Below, one piece after another: positions 1 through 7,089 of a stretch of DNA of 62,899 nt. This stretch comes from Paenibacillus sabuli (GTDB lineage: Bacteria; Bacillota; Bacilli; Paenibacillales; Paenibacillaceae). The first letter of the stretch is position 1. The number at the start of each line of letters is the position of its first letter. The stretch is taken from contig NZ_JACXIZ010000046.1 in NCBI RefSeq assembly GCF_014705605.1, positions 1 through 62,899 on the forward strand. The letters are read 5' to 3'. The notes beneath the pieces are model-generated. The model worked only from the letters and a program-made list of their open reading frames with translations, did no database searches and was not told the DNA's origin. Made by a program: the position numbers and the translations under genes.

Positions 1-1
1 C

Positions 2-994
2 GCGGCCGGCGGCGCCGCGCCGAGCGCCGAGGCGATCCAGTCGGGGCTGCCCGATCCGCGCGCCGCGACCATGGCCGCGGCCACGCCGCAGCTGCGGACC
101 GATCTGGCCGCGGCCGACCTGGTCGTCGTGACGATCGGCGGCAACGACTTCTCGCCGCTCGTCCAGGAGCTGGCGGACGGACGGGACGAGGCCGAGGCGT
201 GGCTGGAGACTGCGCTGGAAGCCTACATGGACGAGCTGAGGACGTCGCTGGAGCTGATCGGCGAGCTCGCGCCCGAGGCGCGCATCGTTGTCTCCGACCT
301 CTACTCCCCGCTGCCCGACAGCCGCCTGACGCTGGGCGCGCTCGGCCTGGACGACTCGGACTACGCCTTCCTGCTCGACACGCTGGAGCAGGTGCGCACG
401 CGGCTGGGCGCGCTGGCCGGCGAGCTGAGCGGAGACGGTCCCGACGTCGCGGTCGCCTATTCCGGCGAGGCATTCGTCGGTCAGGAGAGCAAGTTCACCT
501 CGCTCGTCAGCGCCTATCTGTCCGACGGCATCGCCGATCTGCATCCGACGCAGCCCGGCTATGCCGCGATCGGCGACGCCTTCGCCGAGGCGATCTGGGG
601 CGAGGCGCGCGCCGTCGAGCCGCGTCCGGAGGGCGTGGGCATCTCCGTCGTCGTCGACGGCCGCGAGCTGATCACCGCCAACAAGCCGGTGCTCAAGGCC
701 AACCGCACCTACCTCGCCTTCCGCGACATCGCCGATGCGATGGGCGCGACGACGGAGTGGGACAACCAGACCAAGACCGTCACGATCACCTACGGCGAGC
801 GTGCCGTCGCCCTGGCCATCGGCGCGCAGACGATGCTGGTCGACGGCCAGCGCGTGGCGATCGACACACCGGCCTTCCTCCATGCCGTAGGCAAGGAACA
901 GAAGACCTACGTGCCGCTCGCCGTGCTCGCCGACGGGCTCGGCTTCCAGGTCGAATACCGTGGCACGCTCAAGACCGCCTTCATTAATAAATAG
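2..994 (+). CDS. SGNH/GDSL esterase with copper amine oxidase-like C-terminal domain, 5' partial
   Basis: C-terminal part of an exported SGNH-superfamily lipase/esterase fused to a copper-amine-oxidase N-terminal-like domain. The frame is open to the left edge, so the signal peptide and the catalytic-serine block lie outside the window. Numbering from the in-frame Met at 71, block III is TIGGND (about 21-26) and the block carrying the catalytic Asp and His is DLHPTQPGY (about 156-164). From about residue 188 a beta-rich tail (VVVDGREL, then YVPLAVLADGLGF) follows the usual pattern of the Cu_amine_oxidN1 domain, which in Paenibacillaceae is often attached to secreted, wall-associated enzymes. 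The substrate cannot be read from the sequence. It ends 5 bp before the convergent kapB. Fold assignment is fairly sure; specificity is unknown. Confidence 0.8.
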   Translation, partial: AAGGAAPSAEAIQSGLPDPRAATMAAATPQLRTDLAAADLVVVTIGGNDFSPLVQELADGRDEAEAWLETALEAYMDELRTSLELIGELAPEARIVVSDLYSPLPDSRLTLGALGLDDSDYAFLLDTLEQVRTRLGALAGELSGDGPDVAVAYSGEAFVGQESKFTSLVSAYLSDGIADLHPTQPGYAAIGDAFAEAIWGEARAVEPRPEGVGISVVVDGRELITANKPVLKANRTYLAFRDIADAMGATTEWDNQTKTVTITYGERAVALAIGAQTMLVDGQRVAIDTPAFLHAVGKEQKTYVPLAVLADGLGFQVEYRGTLKTAFINK

Positions 995-999
995 CGCTT

Positions 1000-1392
1000 C
1001 TAATATTCATTCTTCAGGCGCTGCAGCTGCTCGAGGCCGCGCGCGGCCCAGCGCTCCAGCTTGTCGAGGGCCGCGAGCTCTTGCTGGAGCGCGCGCTGCA
1101 GCGATTCCTTGTAATCCGGCACCGCGCCGGTGTGCGGCTGCAGGTCGCGCGCCGGCGCGAGCGCCTTCTCCGTGTAGCTCAGCGCGCGTCGCTCGTGGAA
1201 CATCGGCACGTCCGGATCGTACGGATGATGCAGATCGCCCTGCTCCGGATGCTTCAGCACGGCCAGCACCTTCACCACAGCGCGCGCGCCGCTCCACTCA
1301 GTCACCTCGCCGACGTAGACGCCCGATTTATAGCTCATGCGCACCCGTTCGCCCGGCTGCGGCAGGTTCTTTTCCGTTTGACTCGCTTCCAT
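1000..1392 (-). CDS. kapB: KapB-like kinase-associated protein
   Basis: A 130-aa protein that resembles Bacillus KapB (kinase-associated protein B), a factor needed for full activity of the sporulation kinase KinB. Recognisable features are an N-terminal SH3-like beta part (RMSYKSGVYVGEVTE), the block VKVLAVLKHPEQGDLHHP, the block VPMFHERRALSYTEKA and a helical C-terminus beginning IPDYKES-like (VPDYKESLQRAL). The length fits the family. A strong ribosome binding site (GGGGAGG) lies 7 bases before the ATG. No kinB gene is adjacent, so the regulatory role is inferred from family knowledge only. Confidence 0.82.
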   Translation of the reverse strand: MEASQTEKNLPQPGERVRMSYKSGVYVGEVTEWSGARAVVKVLAVLKHPEQGDLHHPYDPDVPMFHERRALSYTEKALAPARDLQPHTGAVPDYKESLQRALQQELAALDKLERWAARGLEQLQRLKNEY

Positions 1393-1525
1393 GTCAAGAC
1401 CTCCCCATGCGTTTTCAAGAATTTTAGCATAATTTAAGGTTCATTTTAAGCGCATATGCGATTCCGCGCCTTGTCTAAGGCGCTGCCAAGTCGTAATATG
1501 GTAGGTAGGAAAAGTAGGTGAGACG

Positions 1526-2656
1526 ATGCGCAAGAAAAGAGTGCTCCTGCTCTCTGAAGGATTCGGCTCCGGCCATACCCAGGCCGCGTACGCGCTGGCG
1601 ATGGGGCTGCGGCAGCTGGATCACGGCGTACAGACCCGTGTAATCGAGCTCGGCAAATTTTTGAACCCGGTGGTCGGCCCCTGGATCATGTCGGCCTACC
1701 GCAAGACGGTCAGCAAGCAGCCCAAGCTCGTCGGCATGATGTATCGCACGCAATACCACAAATCGCTCAACCGGTTCACCCAGCTCGCGCTGCACCGCGT
1801 CTTCTACACCCAGACGTCGCAGGTCATCGCCCAGCTCAAGCCCGATCTGATCATCTGCACCCACCCGGTGCCCAACGCCGTCGTGGCCCGCCTGAAACGG
1901 CTCGGGCTGGACGTGCCGCTCTATACGCTGATCACCGATTACGACGCGCACGGCACGTGGATCAGCACCGAAGTGAACAAGTACCTCGTCTCCACCCCGA
2001 TGGTCAAGCACAAGCTGACCGATCACGGCATCGACGAAGCGCGGATCGAGGTGACGGGCATTCCCGTGCATCCGAACTTCTGGACGACCTACGACAAGTC
2101 CGACGTGCGCGCCCAGTTCGGCCTGCGGCAGCTGCCGACGGTGCTCGTCATGGGCGGCGGCTGGGGACTGCTCGGAGCGGACAGCCTTTTTGAATACATG
2201 ACGCGCTACCGCGACCGCGTGCAGCTCGTCTTTTGCGTCGGCAACAACGACAAGATGCGCGAGGAGCTGCTCGCCAGCTGGGCGTTCCGCCATCCGAACA
2301 TCAAGATCATCGGTTTCACGAGCGAAGTCAGCAAGCTGATGGACGTCTCCGACCTGCTCGTCACCAAGCCCGGCGGCATGACCTGCACGGAAGGCCTCAG
2401 CAAGGGCATCCCGATGCTCTTCTACGAGCCGATCCCCGGGCAGGAGGAGGAGAACATGGATTACTTCATCGCCGGCGGCTTCGGGGAGGCGCTGCAGTCG
2501 GAGGAGACGATCGACAAGTGGTTCACCCTGATTCAGGAGCCGTACACATCGGGCGAATACCGCAGGACGCTGCTCACCAAGCGCAACCAGGAATACAATC
2601 CGACGCAATGCTCGCGGGCCGTGCTGCGCATGCTGCAGGCCAAGTCCATTTCGTAG
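1526..2656 (+). CDS. UgtP/MGDG synthase-family glycosyltransferase
   Basis: A 376-aa GT28-type glycosyltransferase of the monogalactosyl-/glucosyl-diacylglycerol synthase family, which transfers sugars from UDP-sugars to diacylglycerol at the inner face of the membrane to make glycolipids and the lipoteichoic acid anchor. The N-terminal MGDG-synthase domain starts with LLLSEGFGSGHTQAA, followed by IICTHPVPNAVV and TDYDAHGTW; the nucleotide-sugar binding half holds VMGGGWG and the signature SDLLVTKPGGMTCTEGL with IPMLFYEPIPGQEEEN. Length matches Bacillus UgtP (about 380 aa). galU, which would supply UDP-glucose, lies at 25.6 kb of this window but is not in the same operon. Ribosome binding site AGGTGAG precedes the ATG. 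Confidence 0.85.
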   Translation: MRKKRVLLLSEGFGSGHTQAAYALAMGLRQLDHGVQTRVIELGKFLNPVVGPWIMSAYRKTVSKQPKLVGMMYRTQYHKSLNRFTQLALHRVFYTQTSQVIAQLKPDLIICTHPVPNAVVARLKRLGLDVPLYTLITDYDAHGTWISTEVNKYLVSTPMVKHKLTDHGIDEARIEVTGIPVHPNFWTTYDKSDVRAQFGLRQLPTVLVMGGGWGLLGADSLFEYMTRYRDRVQLVFCVGNNDKMREELLASWAFRHPNIKIIGFTSEVSKLMDVSDLLVTKPGGMTCTEGLSKGIPMLFYEPIPGQEEENMDYFIAGGFGEALQSEETIDKWFTLIQEPYTSGEYRRTLLTKRNQEYNPTQCSRAVLRMLQAKSIS

Positions 2657-2716
2657 GCGCGTTGCACCACGCGCCGCAACTTGCGCCACATTATAAGGGG
2701 AAACGGGGAGAGCGCC

Positions 2717-4132
2717 ATGCAAGGAACCTCGCTTGACCGCAAGACGATCATTCTGCGCCTGGAGCTGAGCACGAAGCTCGCCAACTTCAGCCGCGCCGCC
2801 TCGACAATCGAACAAGCCGGCGGCGACGTCGTCGCCATCGATATCATCCAGACCGGCAAGGATCGGACTGTCCGCGATCTGACCGTCAAATTCGGCGAGG
2901 GCGGCAGCTCCGAACAGATCGTCGCCGCGCTGGACGCGCTGGAGGGCATCCGCGTCGTCAATGTGTCCGACCGCACCTTCCTGCTGCATCTGGGCGGCAA
3001 GCTGACCGTGCAACCGAAGACGCCGATCCAGAATCGGGACGATCTCTCCCGCGTCTATACGCCCGACGTCGCCCGGGTCTGCGAAGCGATCCATGCCGAT
3101 CCGGCCAAGGCGTTCAACCTGACCATCAAGCGCAACACCGTCGCCGTCGTGACCGACGGCAGCGCTGTGCTCGGCCTCGGCAACATCGGACCGCATGCGG
3201 CGATGCCGGTCATGGAGGGCAAGGCGATCCTCTTCAAGCAGTTCGCCGAGGTCGACGCCTTCCCGATCTGCCTCGACACGCAGGACACCGAGCAGATCAT
3301 CGCCTCGGTGAAGGCAATCGCGCCGGCCTTTGGGGGCATCAATCTCGAGGATATCGCCGCTCCGCGCTGCTTCGAGATCGAGCAGCGGCTGCGTGAGGAG
3401 CTGGATATCCCGGTATTCCACGACGACCAGCACGGCACCTCGGTCGTGCTCTACGCCGGGCTGCTCAACGCGCTCAAGCTGGCCGGCAAACGGCTGGAGG
3501 ATGTGCGCATCGTCGTCTGCGGCATCGGCGCCGCCGGCACCGCCTGCACCAAGATGCTGCTCGCCGGCGGCGCGCGTCATATTGTCGGCGTCGATCGCGA
3601 CGGCATCCTGACCGCGGACCGCAGCTACGCGCATCCGATGTGGCAATGGTACGCCGAGCATACGAATGCCGAGCGGCGCAACGGCGGACTCGCCGAAGCG
3701 GTGCAAGGCGCGGACGTCTTCATCGGCGTATCGGCCGGGGGCATCCTGACGCGCGCGCATATCCAGAGCATGGCGAACGAGCCGATCGTCTTCGCGATGG
3801 CCAATCCCCATCCGGAGATCCTCCCCGAGCAGGCGGAGGATCTGGTCGCCGTACTCGCGACCGGGCGCTCGGATTATCCGAATCAGATCAACAACGTGCT
3901 CTGCTTCCCCGGCATCTTCCGCGGGGCGCTCGACTGCCGGGCCCCGCTGATCAACGAGCCGATGAAGCTCGCGGCGGCGGAGGCGATCGCCTCGGTCGTC
4001 TCGGAGGAGGAGCTGAGCCGGCATTATATCATTCCCAGCGTATTCAACCAGCGGGTCGTCGAGGAAGTGCGGCGCCGCGTCGTGCAAGCCGCGATCGACA
4101 GCGGCGTGGCGCGGCGCCGACCGCACGAATAA
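2717..4132 (+). CDS. ACT domain-containing NAD-dependent malic enzyme
   Basis: A 471-aa malic enzyme, converting malate to pyruvate and CO2 with reduction of NAD(P). Residues about 8-80 form an ACT domain (IILRLELSTKLANFS onward), a regulatory ligand-binding module. The malic N-terminal domain follows with YTPDVARVCEAI, VTDGSAVLGLGNIGP and the metal-binding stretch VFHDDQHGTSVV; the dinucleotide-binding domain has GIGAAGTACTKML. The start is placed at 2717 because GGGGAG lies 6 bases upstream; an upstream in-frame ATG at 2681 has no ribosome binding site. A Rho-independent terminator follows at 4185-4217. Some Bacillus malic enzymes carry the same ACT fusion, but I do not assign a paralogue name. 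Confidence 0.92.
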   Translation: MQGTSLDRKTIILRLELSTKLANFSRAASTIEQAGGDVVAIDIIQTGKDRTVRDLTVKFGEGGSSEQIVAALDALEGIRVVNVSDRTFLLHLGGKLTVQPKTPIQNRDDLSRVYTPDVARVCEAIHADPAKAFNLTIKRNTVAVVTDGSAVLGLGNIGPHAAMPVMEGKAILFKQFAEVDAFPICLDTQDTEQIIASVKAIAPAFGGINLEDIAAPRCFEIEQRLREELDIPVFHDDQHGTSVVLYAGLLNALKLAGKRLEDVRIVVCGIGAAGTACTKMLLAGGARHIVGVDRDGILTADRSYAHPMWQWYAEHTNAERRNGGLAEAVQGADVFIGVSAGGILTRAHIQSMANEPIVFAMANPHPEILPEQAEDLVAVLATGRSDYPNQINNVLCFPGIFRGALDCRAPLINEPMKLAAAEAIASVVSEEELSRHYIIPSVFNQRVVEEVRRRVVQAAIDSGVARRRPHE

Positions 4133-4184
4133 CGGCGCCCTAGCCGCCTTCACGACTACGCGCCTATACAGCCTGAATCAATAT

Positions 4185-4217
4185 AATCCCCGGCCATGAG
4201 GGCACGGGGATTTTTTT
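4185..4217 (+). terminator. Rho-independent terminator of the malic enzyme gene
   Basis: Eight-base inverted repeat AATCCCCG / CGGGGATT with a 12-base loop, followed by a run of seven T, 52 bases after the malic enzyme stop codon. Confidence 0.8.
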
Positions 4218-4308
4218 ATGCTTGTGCGCACGCCTCATCCGGGATGCATTCACCCAAGCGGCGCTGCCGGTCGCGCAGGCGACCAGCAGCGGGGCGGGCG
4301 GCCCCTCG

Positions 4309-5238
4309 CTACTCCCTGGCCGCAGCTTGTCCATCCGCCTCACCGCGCTCCTCCGGCTCGACATGCACGTGCACGTTCATGATGTTGTGCTTGCTCTCCA
4401 TGCGCCGCTCGATCTCGTCGCTGATGAGGTGGCCCTCGACCAGCGACAGCCGCGCATCGACGACGACGATGACGTCGATCAGCACCTGGCTGCCGTGCGC
4501 GCGCGCCTTGATGTCCTTGATGCCCCGTACGCCTTCGATGCGGCCGATCGTGGTCCGCAGCGTCTTGAGCTCTCCGGCGTCGAAGCCGTCGGTGAGCGCG
4601 TGGGTCGAACTGTAGAAGATATCCCATGCCGTCTTGCAGATGATGAGCCCTACTGCCAGCGCAGCCACCGGATCGAGCCAGGGCATGCCGAGCTGGGCCC
4701 CGAAAATGCCGACTGCCGCTCCCGTGCTGACCAGCGCATCGGAGAGATTGTCCTTGGCGGCCGCCATCAGCGCCTGGTTGTGAATCCGCTTCGCCAGCCT
4801 GCTGTTGTACAGATAGACCGCGTACATGAAGACGGCGGCGGCGACCGCGATCCAGCCAGCCGTCATGCTCGGCGCCTCGTGCACATCGACGAACAGCGAG
4901 CGCACCGTCTCGATCAGCACCTGCAGGCCGACCGTCGCCATGATGAAGGAAGCGATCAGCGCCGCGATCGTCTCCGCTCGAAAGTGGCCGTACGGGTGAT
5001 CGTGATCCGGCGGCTTTTGCGAGATGCGCAAGCCAATGAGTACCGCCACCGAAGCGACAATATCGGTCGCGTTGTTCAGACCATCCGCAATCAAGGCCTG
5101 CGACACGAACCAATAGCCCGCGCCGAGCTTGACGGCCGAGAGCAGCAGGTAGGAGCCGATGCTCACCCACGCCCCCCGCTCACCGGCTTTAATTTCTTCG
5201 TACTGATTCAGCAGAGCCACCTCCGGACCGCATTTCAC
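4309..5238 (-). CDS. Cation diffusion facilitator (CDF) family metal efflux transporter
   Basis: A roughly 300-aa inner-membrane antiporter exporting divalent metals (Zn, Mn, Fe or Co) in exchange for protons. Metal-site aspartates typical of the family are seen in ADGLNNATDI and in KDNLSDALV; the conserved loop HDHPYGHFRAET and the C-terminal cytoplasmic ferredoxin-like domain (IKDIKARAHGSQVLIDVIV) are present. Six hydrophobic segments can be traced. The start is uncertain: GTG at 5238 is the outermost canonical start but has no ribosome binding site, whereas a good GGAGG at 5219-5223 precedes in-frame CTG codons at 5214 and 5211, which would begin the protein at NQYEEIKAGERGAW. The metal specificity is not readable. 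Confidence 0.88.
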   Translation of the reverse strand: MKCGPEVALLNQYEEIKAGERGAWVSIGSYLLLSAVKLGAGYWFVSQALIADGLNNATDIVASVAVLIGLRISQKPPDHDHPYGHFRAETIAALIASFIMATVGLQVLIETVRSLFVDVHEAPSMTAGWIAVAAAVFMYAVYLYNSRLAKRIHNQALMAAAKDNLSDALVSTGAAVGIFGAQLGMPWLDPVAALAVGLIICKTAWDIFYSSTHALTDGFDAGELKTLRTTIGRIEGVRGIKDIKARAHGSQVLIDVIVVVDARLSLVEGHLISDEIERRMESKHNIMNVHVHVEPEERGEADGQAAARE

Positions 5239-5310
5239 ATTGTTTTGGTATCATACCCGACCGCATACGTGTGGGTCTAGAGAAACAGTGTTGACCGCGG
5301 GAGGACTTTT

Positions 5311-5433
5311 ATGCGCGTTGACAACATGTTTGTCGCGCCACAACTGCCTTGCGATCCTCCAACTGCTTTGCGCCGGCCCAACTGCTTTGCCTCGTGCCAA
5401 CTGCTCCGGACCGCGCTTCAGGCCGCGCTGTAG
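5311..5433 (+). CDS. Possible 40-aa small ORF containing 19-bp repeats
   Basis: An ATG at 5311 has GGGAGG at 5299-5304 (6-base spacing) and opens a 40-codon frame ending with TAG at 5431-5433. The predicted peptide (starting MRVDNMFVAPQ) has no motif that I recognise and its body is produced by four 19-bp repeats. It may be a leader peptide of the downstream secreted-protein gene, or only a chance ORF. Just inside it lies an imperfect palindrome, GACAACATGTTTGTC. Support is the ribosome binding site alone. Confidence 0.25.
   Translation: MRVDNMFVAPQLPCDPPTALRRPNCFASCQLLRTALQAAL
5341..5416. repeat. Four tandem 19-bp degenerate repeats
   Basis: Four units starting at 5341, 5360, 5379 and 5398, each opening with CAACTGC, most followed by TTTGC; the period is exactly 19 bases. 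They lie in the 363-bp gap between the CDF gene and the CSC-protein gene, which otherwise holds only the possible small ORF at 5311. Confidence 0.7.
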
Positions 5434-5601
5434 CGGGTGCCGGCGGGTGCCGCCATGCGGTGAATCGTACGCGTCGCGGACCTGATTTCGCTCGCGTGTT
5501 AATCCGAATCGATGCGTGTAATGGAAGAGAAGAGGCAACCTTTTTCTGGAGAAGTGCGTCTGAGAGACATATGGCAAATTTGTGAAGGAGACGATACACG
5601 A

Positions 5602-6249
5602 ATGAAAAACGCAACCCTGTCGTACGGGAAAGCGCTGCTCTGCGCCGCTGCCGCGGCTCTGCTGATGCTGACCCTGGTCGCCGTTCCGAGGCAGGCGCAA
5701 GCCTGCTCTTGTGTCGCGCCGGGCACCCCGTTGGAGGAAATGGAAGCCAAGGACGCCGTATTCTCCGGCACCGTCTTGGGTGCGATTGTCGAGGAGCCGA
5801 ACCGAGCGGACGGCACGATCTCTTCGGCGGACCCGGTATTCGCAACCTTCGATGTCGATAAAGTGTGGAAGGGCGAGATCGAGCAACAGGCGCAGGTTAA
5901 TACGGTGCGCAGCAGCGCGAGCTGCGGCGTCGACTTCGAGATCGGCACCGCCTACATCGTCTACGCGAAATTTGGCGAAGACGGCATGCTGCACGCCAGT
6001 CTCTGCTCCCGCACCGCTCCGCTGACGCTGGCCGGCGACGACCTGGCACAGCTCGGCGCAGGGCGAACGCCCAGCGGTCCTGATCCAGCGAGCAATGGCG
6101 CAATGCCCATGCGCATCGATAGCATACCGATACCGGATAGCGGCGTAACGGTTGGCCATGGCCTCGCACTTGTGCTGGTGCGTACGCTCGCCGTCATCGG
6201 CGGGTGGCATATCTTCGCATGGGACAACATCGTCAAGACGTTCGGTTGA
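5602..6249 (+). CDS. Secreted TIMP/NTR-like CSC protein
   Basis: A 215-aa exported protein of unknown function. Residues 1-33 form a signal peptide ending RQAQA, so the mature chain would begin directly with Cys-Ser-Cys. An N-terminal C-x-C start followed by a beta-rich domain with two further cysteines (SASCGVDF, ASLCSRT) is the pattern of bacterial proteins with a tissue-inhibitor-of-metalloproteinase-like (NTR) fold; that is a family-level resemblance, not proof of protease inhibition. A C-terminal hydrophobic stretch (GHGLALVLVRTLAVIGGW) may be a membrane anchor, although it is interrupted by Arg and ends in IFAWDNIVKTFG. GGAG precedes the chosen ATG by 11 bases; an earlier in-frame ATG at 5512 has no ribosome binding site. 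Confidence 0.65.
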   Translation: MKNATLSYGKALLCAAAAALLMLTLVAVPRQAQACSCVAPGTPLEEMEAKDAVFSGTVLGAIVEEPNRADGTISSADPVFATFDVDKVWKGEIEQQAQVNTVRSSASCGVDFEIGTAYIVYAKFGEDGMLHASLCSRTAPLTLAGDDLAQLGAGRTPSGPDPASNGAMPMRIDSIPIPDSGVTVGHGLALVLVRTLAVIGGWHIFAWDNIVKTFG

Positions 6250-6377
6250 GAGGGGCGATAGAGCCGCGCGAACCAGTCGAGCGCCATCCGCCGGCGACCC
6301 GAGGACGATGCTTCAGCTTGGCCTGTCCGCGCTTGGACCTGTCCGCGCTTGGGCAGCAAGAGTGTTCTCCTCAGGCC

Positions 6378-6419
6378 AAAACGAGCGCCCACAGCGGCAT
6401 TGCTGTGGGCGCTCGTTTT
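6378..6419. terminator. Bidirectional terminator between convergent genes
   Basis: Perfect 18-base inverted repeat (AAAACGAGCGCCCACAGC and its complement) with a 6-base loop. The A and T ends of the stem give a T run on both strands, so it can stop transcription from both the CSC-protein gene and the zinc-ribbon gene. Confidence 0.85.
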
Positions 6420-6422
6420 GCG

Positions 6423-6896
6423 TTACACGGCGGCGAGATCCTCGCCGCAGGAGATGCAATATTTCGCGTTCATGTCGTTCTCCGTCTCGCAGGAAGAGCA
6501 GATGACCCGGATATCGCCGGTCGTATCCGCCTGCCGCGGTTCGTCGGAGAAGCGCTTGCCGCAGTCGGGACAAAATTTCACATCCGCCGCTACGACCTTG
6601 CCGCAGTCGCAGGTTTTCACCGCCTTGAGCGTTTTGATGCGAAACTCGAGCCGCTCAATCTCCGTCTCCATCTCCTCCAGCTCGGCGCAGTAGTCCATGA
6701 CCTCCGCCTCCGAGGCGCTGATATCTCCGGCCTTGTGCGATTCGTAGACCGCTTTGCCGATACGCGCATAGACGCGTTCCATTTCCTTTTCCTTGCCGCT
6801 GGCCTGGCTTTTGAGTTTTTGCGTCTCCACGGTCAGCTGCGCGCGCTTGGCTGCGTCCGAAGCGCCCTGCTTCATCTTGTCAAAAAAGGATGCCAT
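6423..6896 (-). CDS. Zinc-ribbon domain protein with coiled-coil
   Basis: A 157-aa cytoplasmic protein of unknown role. The N-terminal two thirds are charged and helical (FFDKMKQGASDAAKRAQLTVE, then an Asp/Glu-rich coiled coil), and the C-terminal third carries two zinc ribbons: C-x-C plus CPDCG in the first (CDCGKVV, FCPDCGKRF) and C-x2-C pairs in the second (CSSCETEN, YCISCGEDL). Such proteins are common in Paenibacillus and Clostridium. The start at 6896 (MASFFDK) is preferred over the ATG at 6962 because GGAGAG lies 11 bases upstream and conservation usually begins at the FFDK block. Confidence 0.7.
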   Translation of the reverse strand: MASFFDKMKQGASDAAKRAQLTVETQKLKSQASGKEKEMERVYARIGKAVYESHKAGDISASEAEVMDYCAELEEMETEIERLEFRIKTLKAVKTCDCGKVVAADVKFCPDCGKRFSDEPRQADTTGDIRVICSSCETENDMNAKYCISCGEDLAAV

Positions 6897-7044
6897 CTCA
6901 GTCACTCTCTCCTTTGAGTCAATTGCGTGCCGTTTGTACCTGATACGTCGCGGCAGCTGCAAAAGTTGCGAAATTTCGCCGATACCGTTAGATTACCCTG
7001 TCGAATCGCGTCTAAAACAGGCGGCTTATATACTTTCTATATTC

Positions 7045-7075
7045 AAAAAAGCCCGCCCCAGCTAAGGGACGGGCC
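7045..7075 (-). terminator. Terminator of the ABC-F gene
   Basis: On the minus strand GCCCGTCCC pairs with GGGGCGGGC (one G-U pair) and is followed by TTTTTT (7050-7045), starting 15 bases after the ABC-F stop codon. Confidence 0.8.
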
Positions 7076-7089
7076 ATTCGGAAAGGCAA

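Noticed and set aside
1475-4153. 892-aa minus-strand ORF across the glycosyltransferase and malic enzyme genes
   Set aside because: Shadow of two well-supported plus-strand genes in GC-rich DNA; composition is Arg/His/Asp-rich and without motifs.
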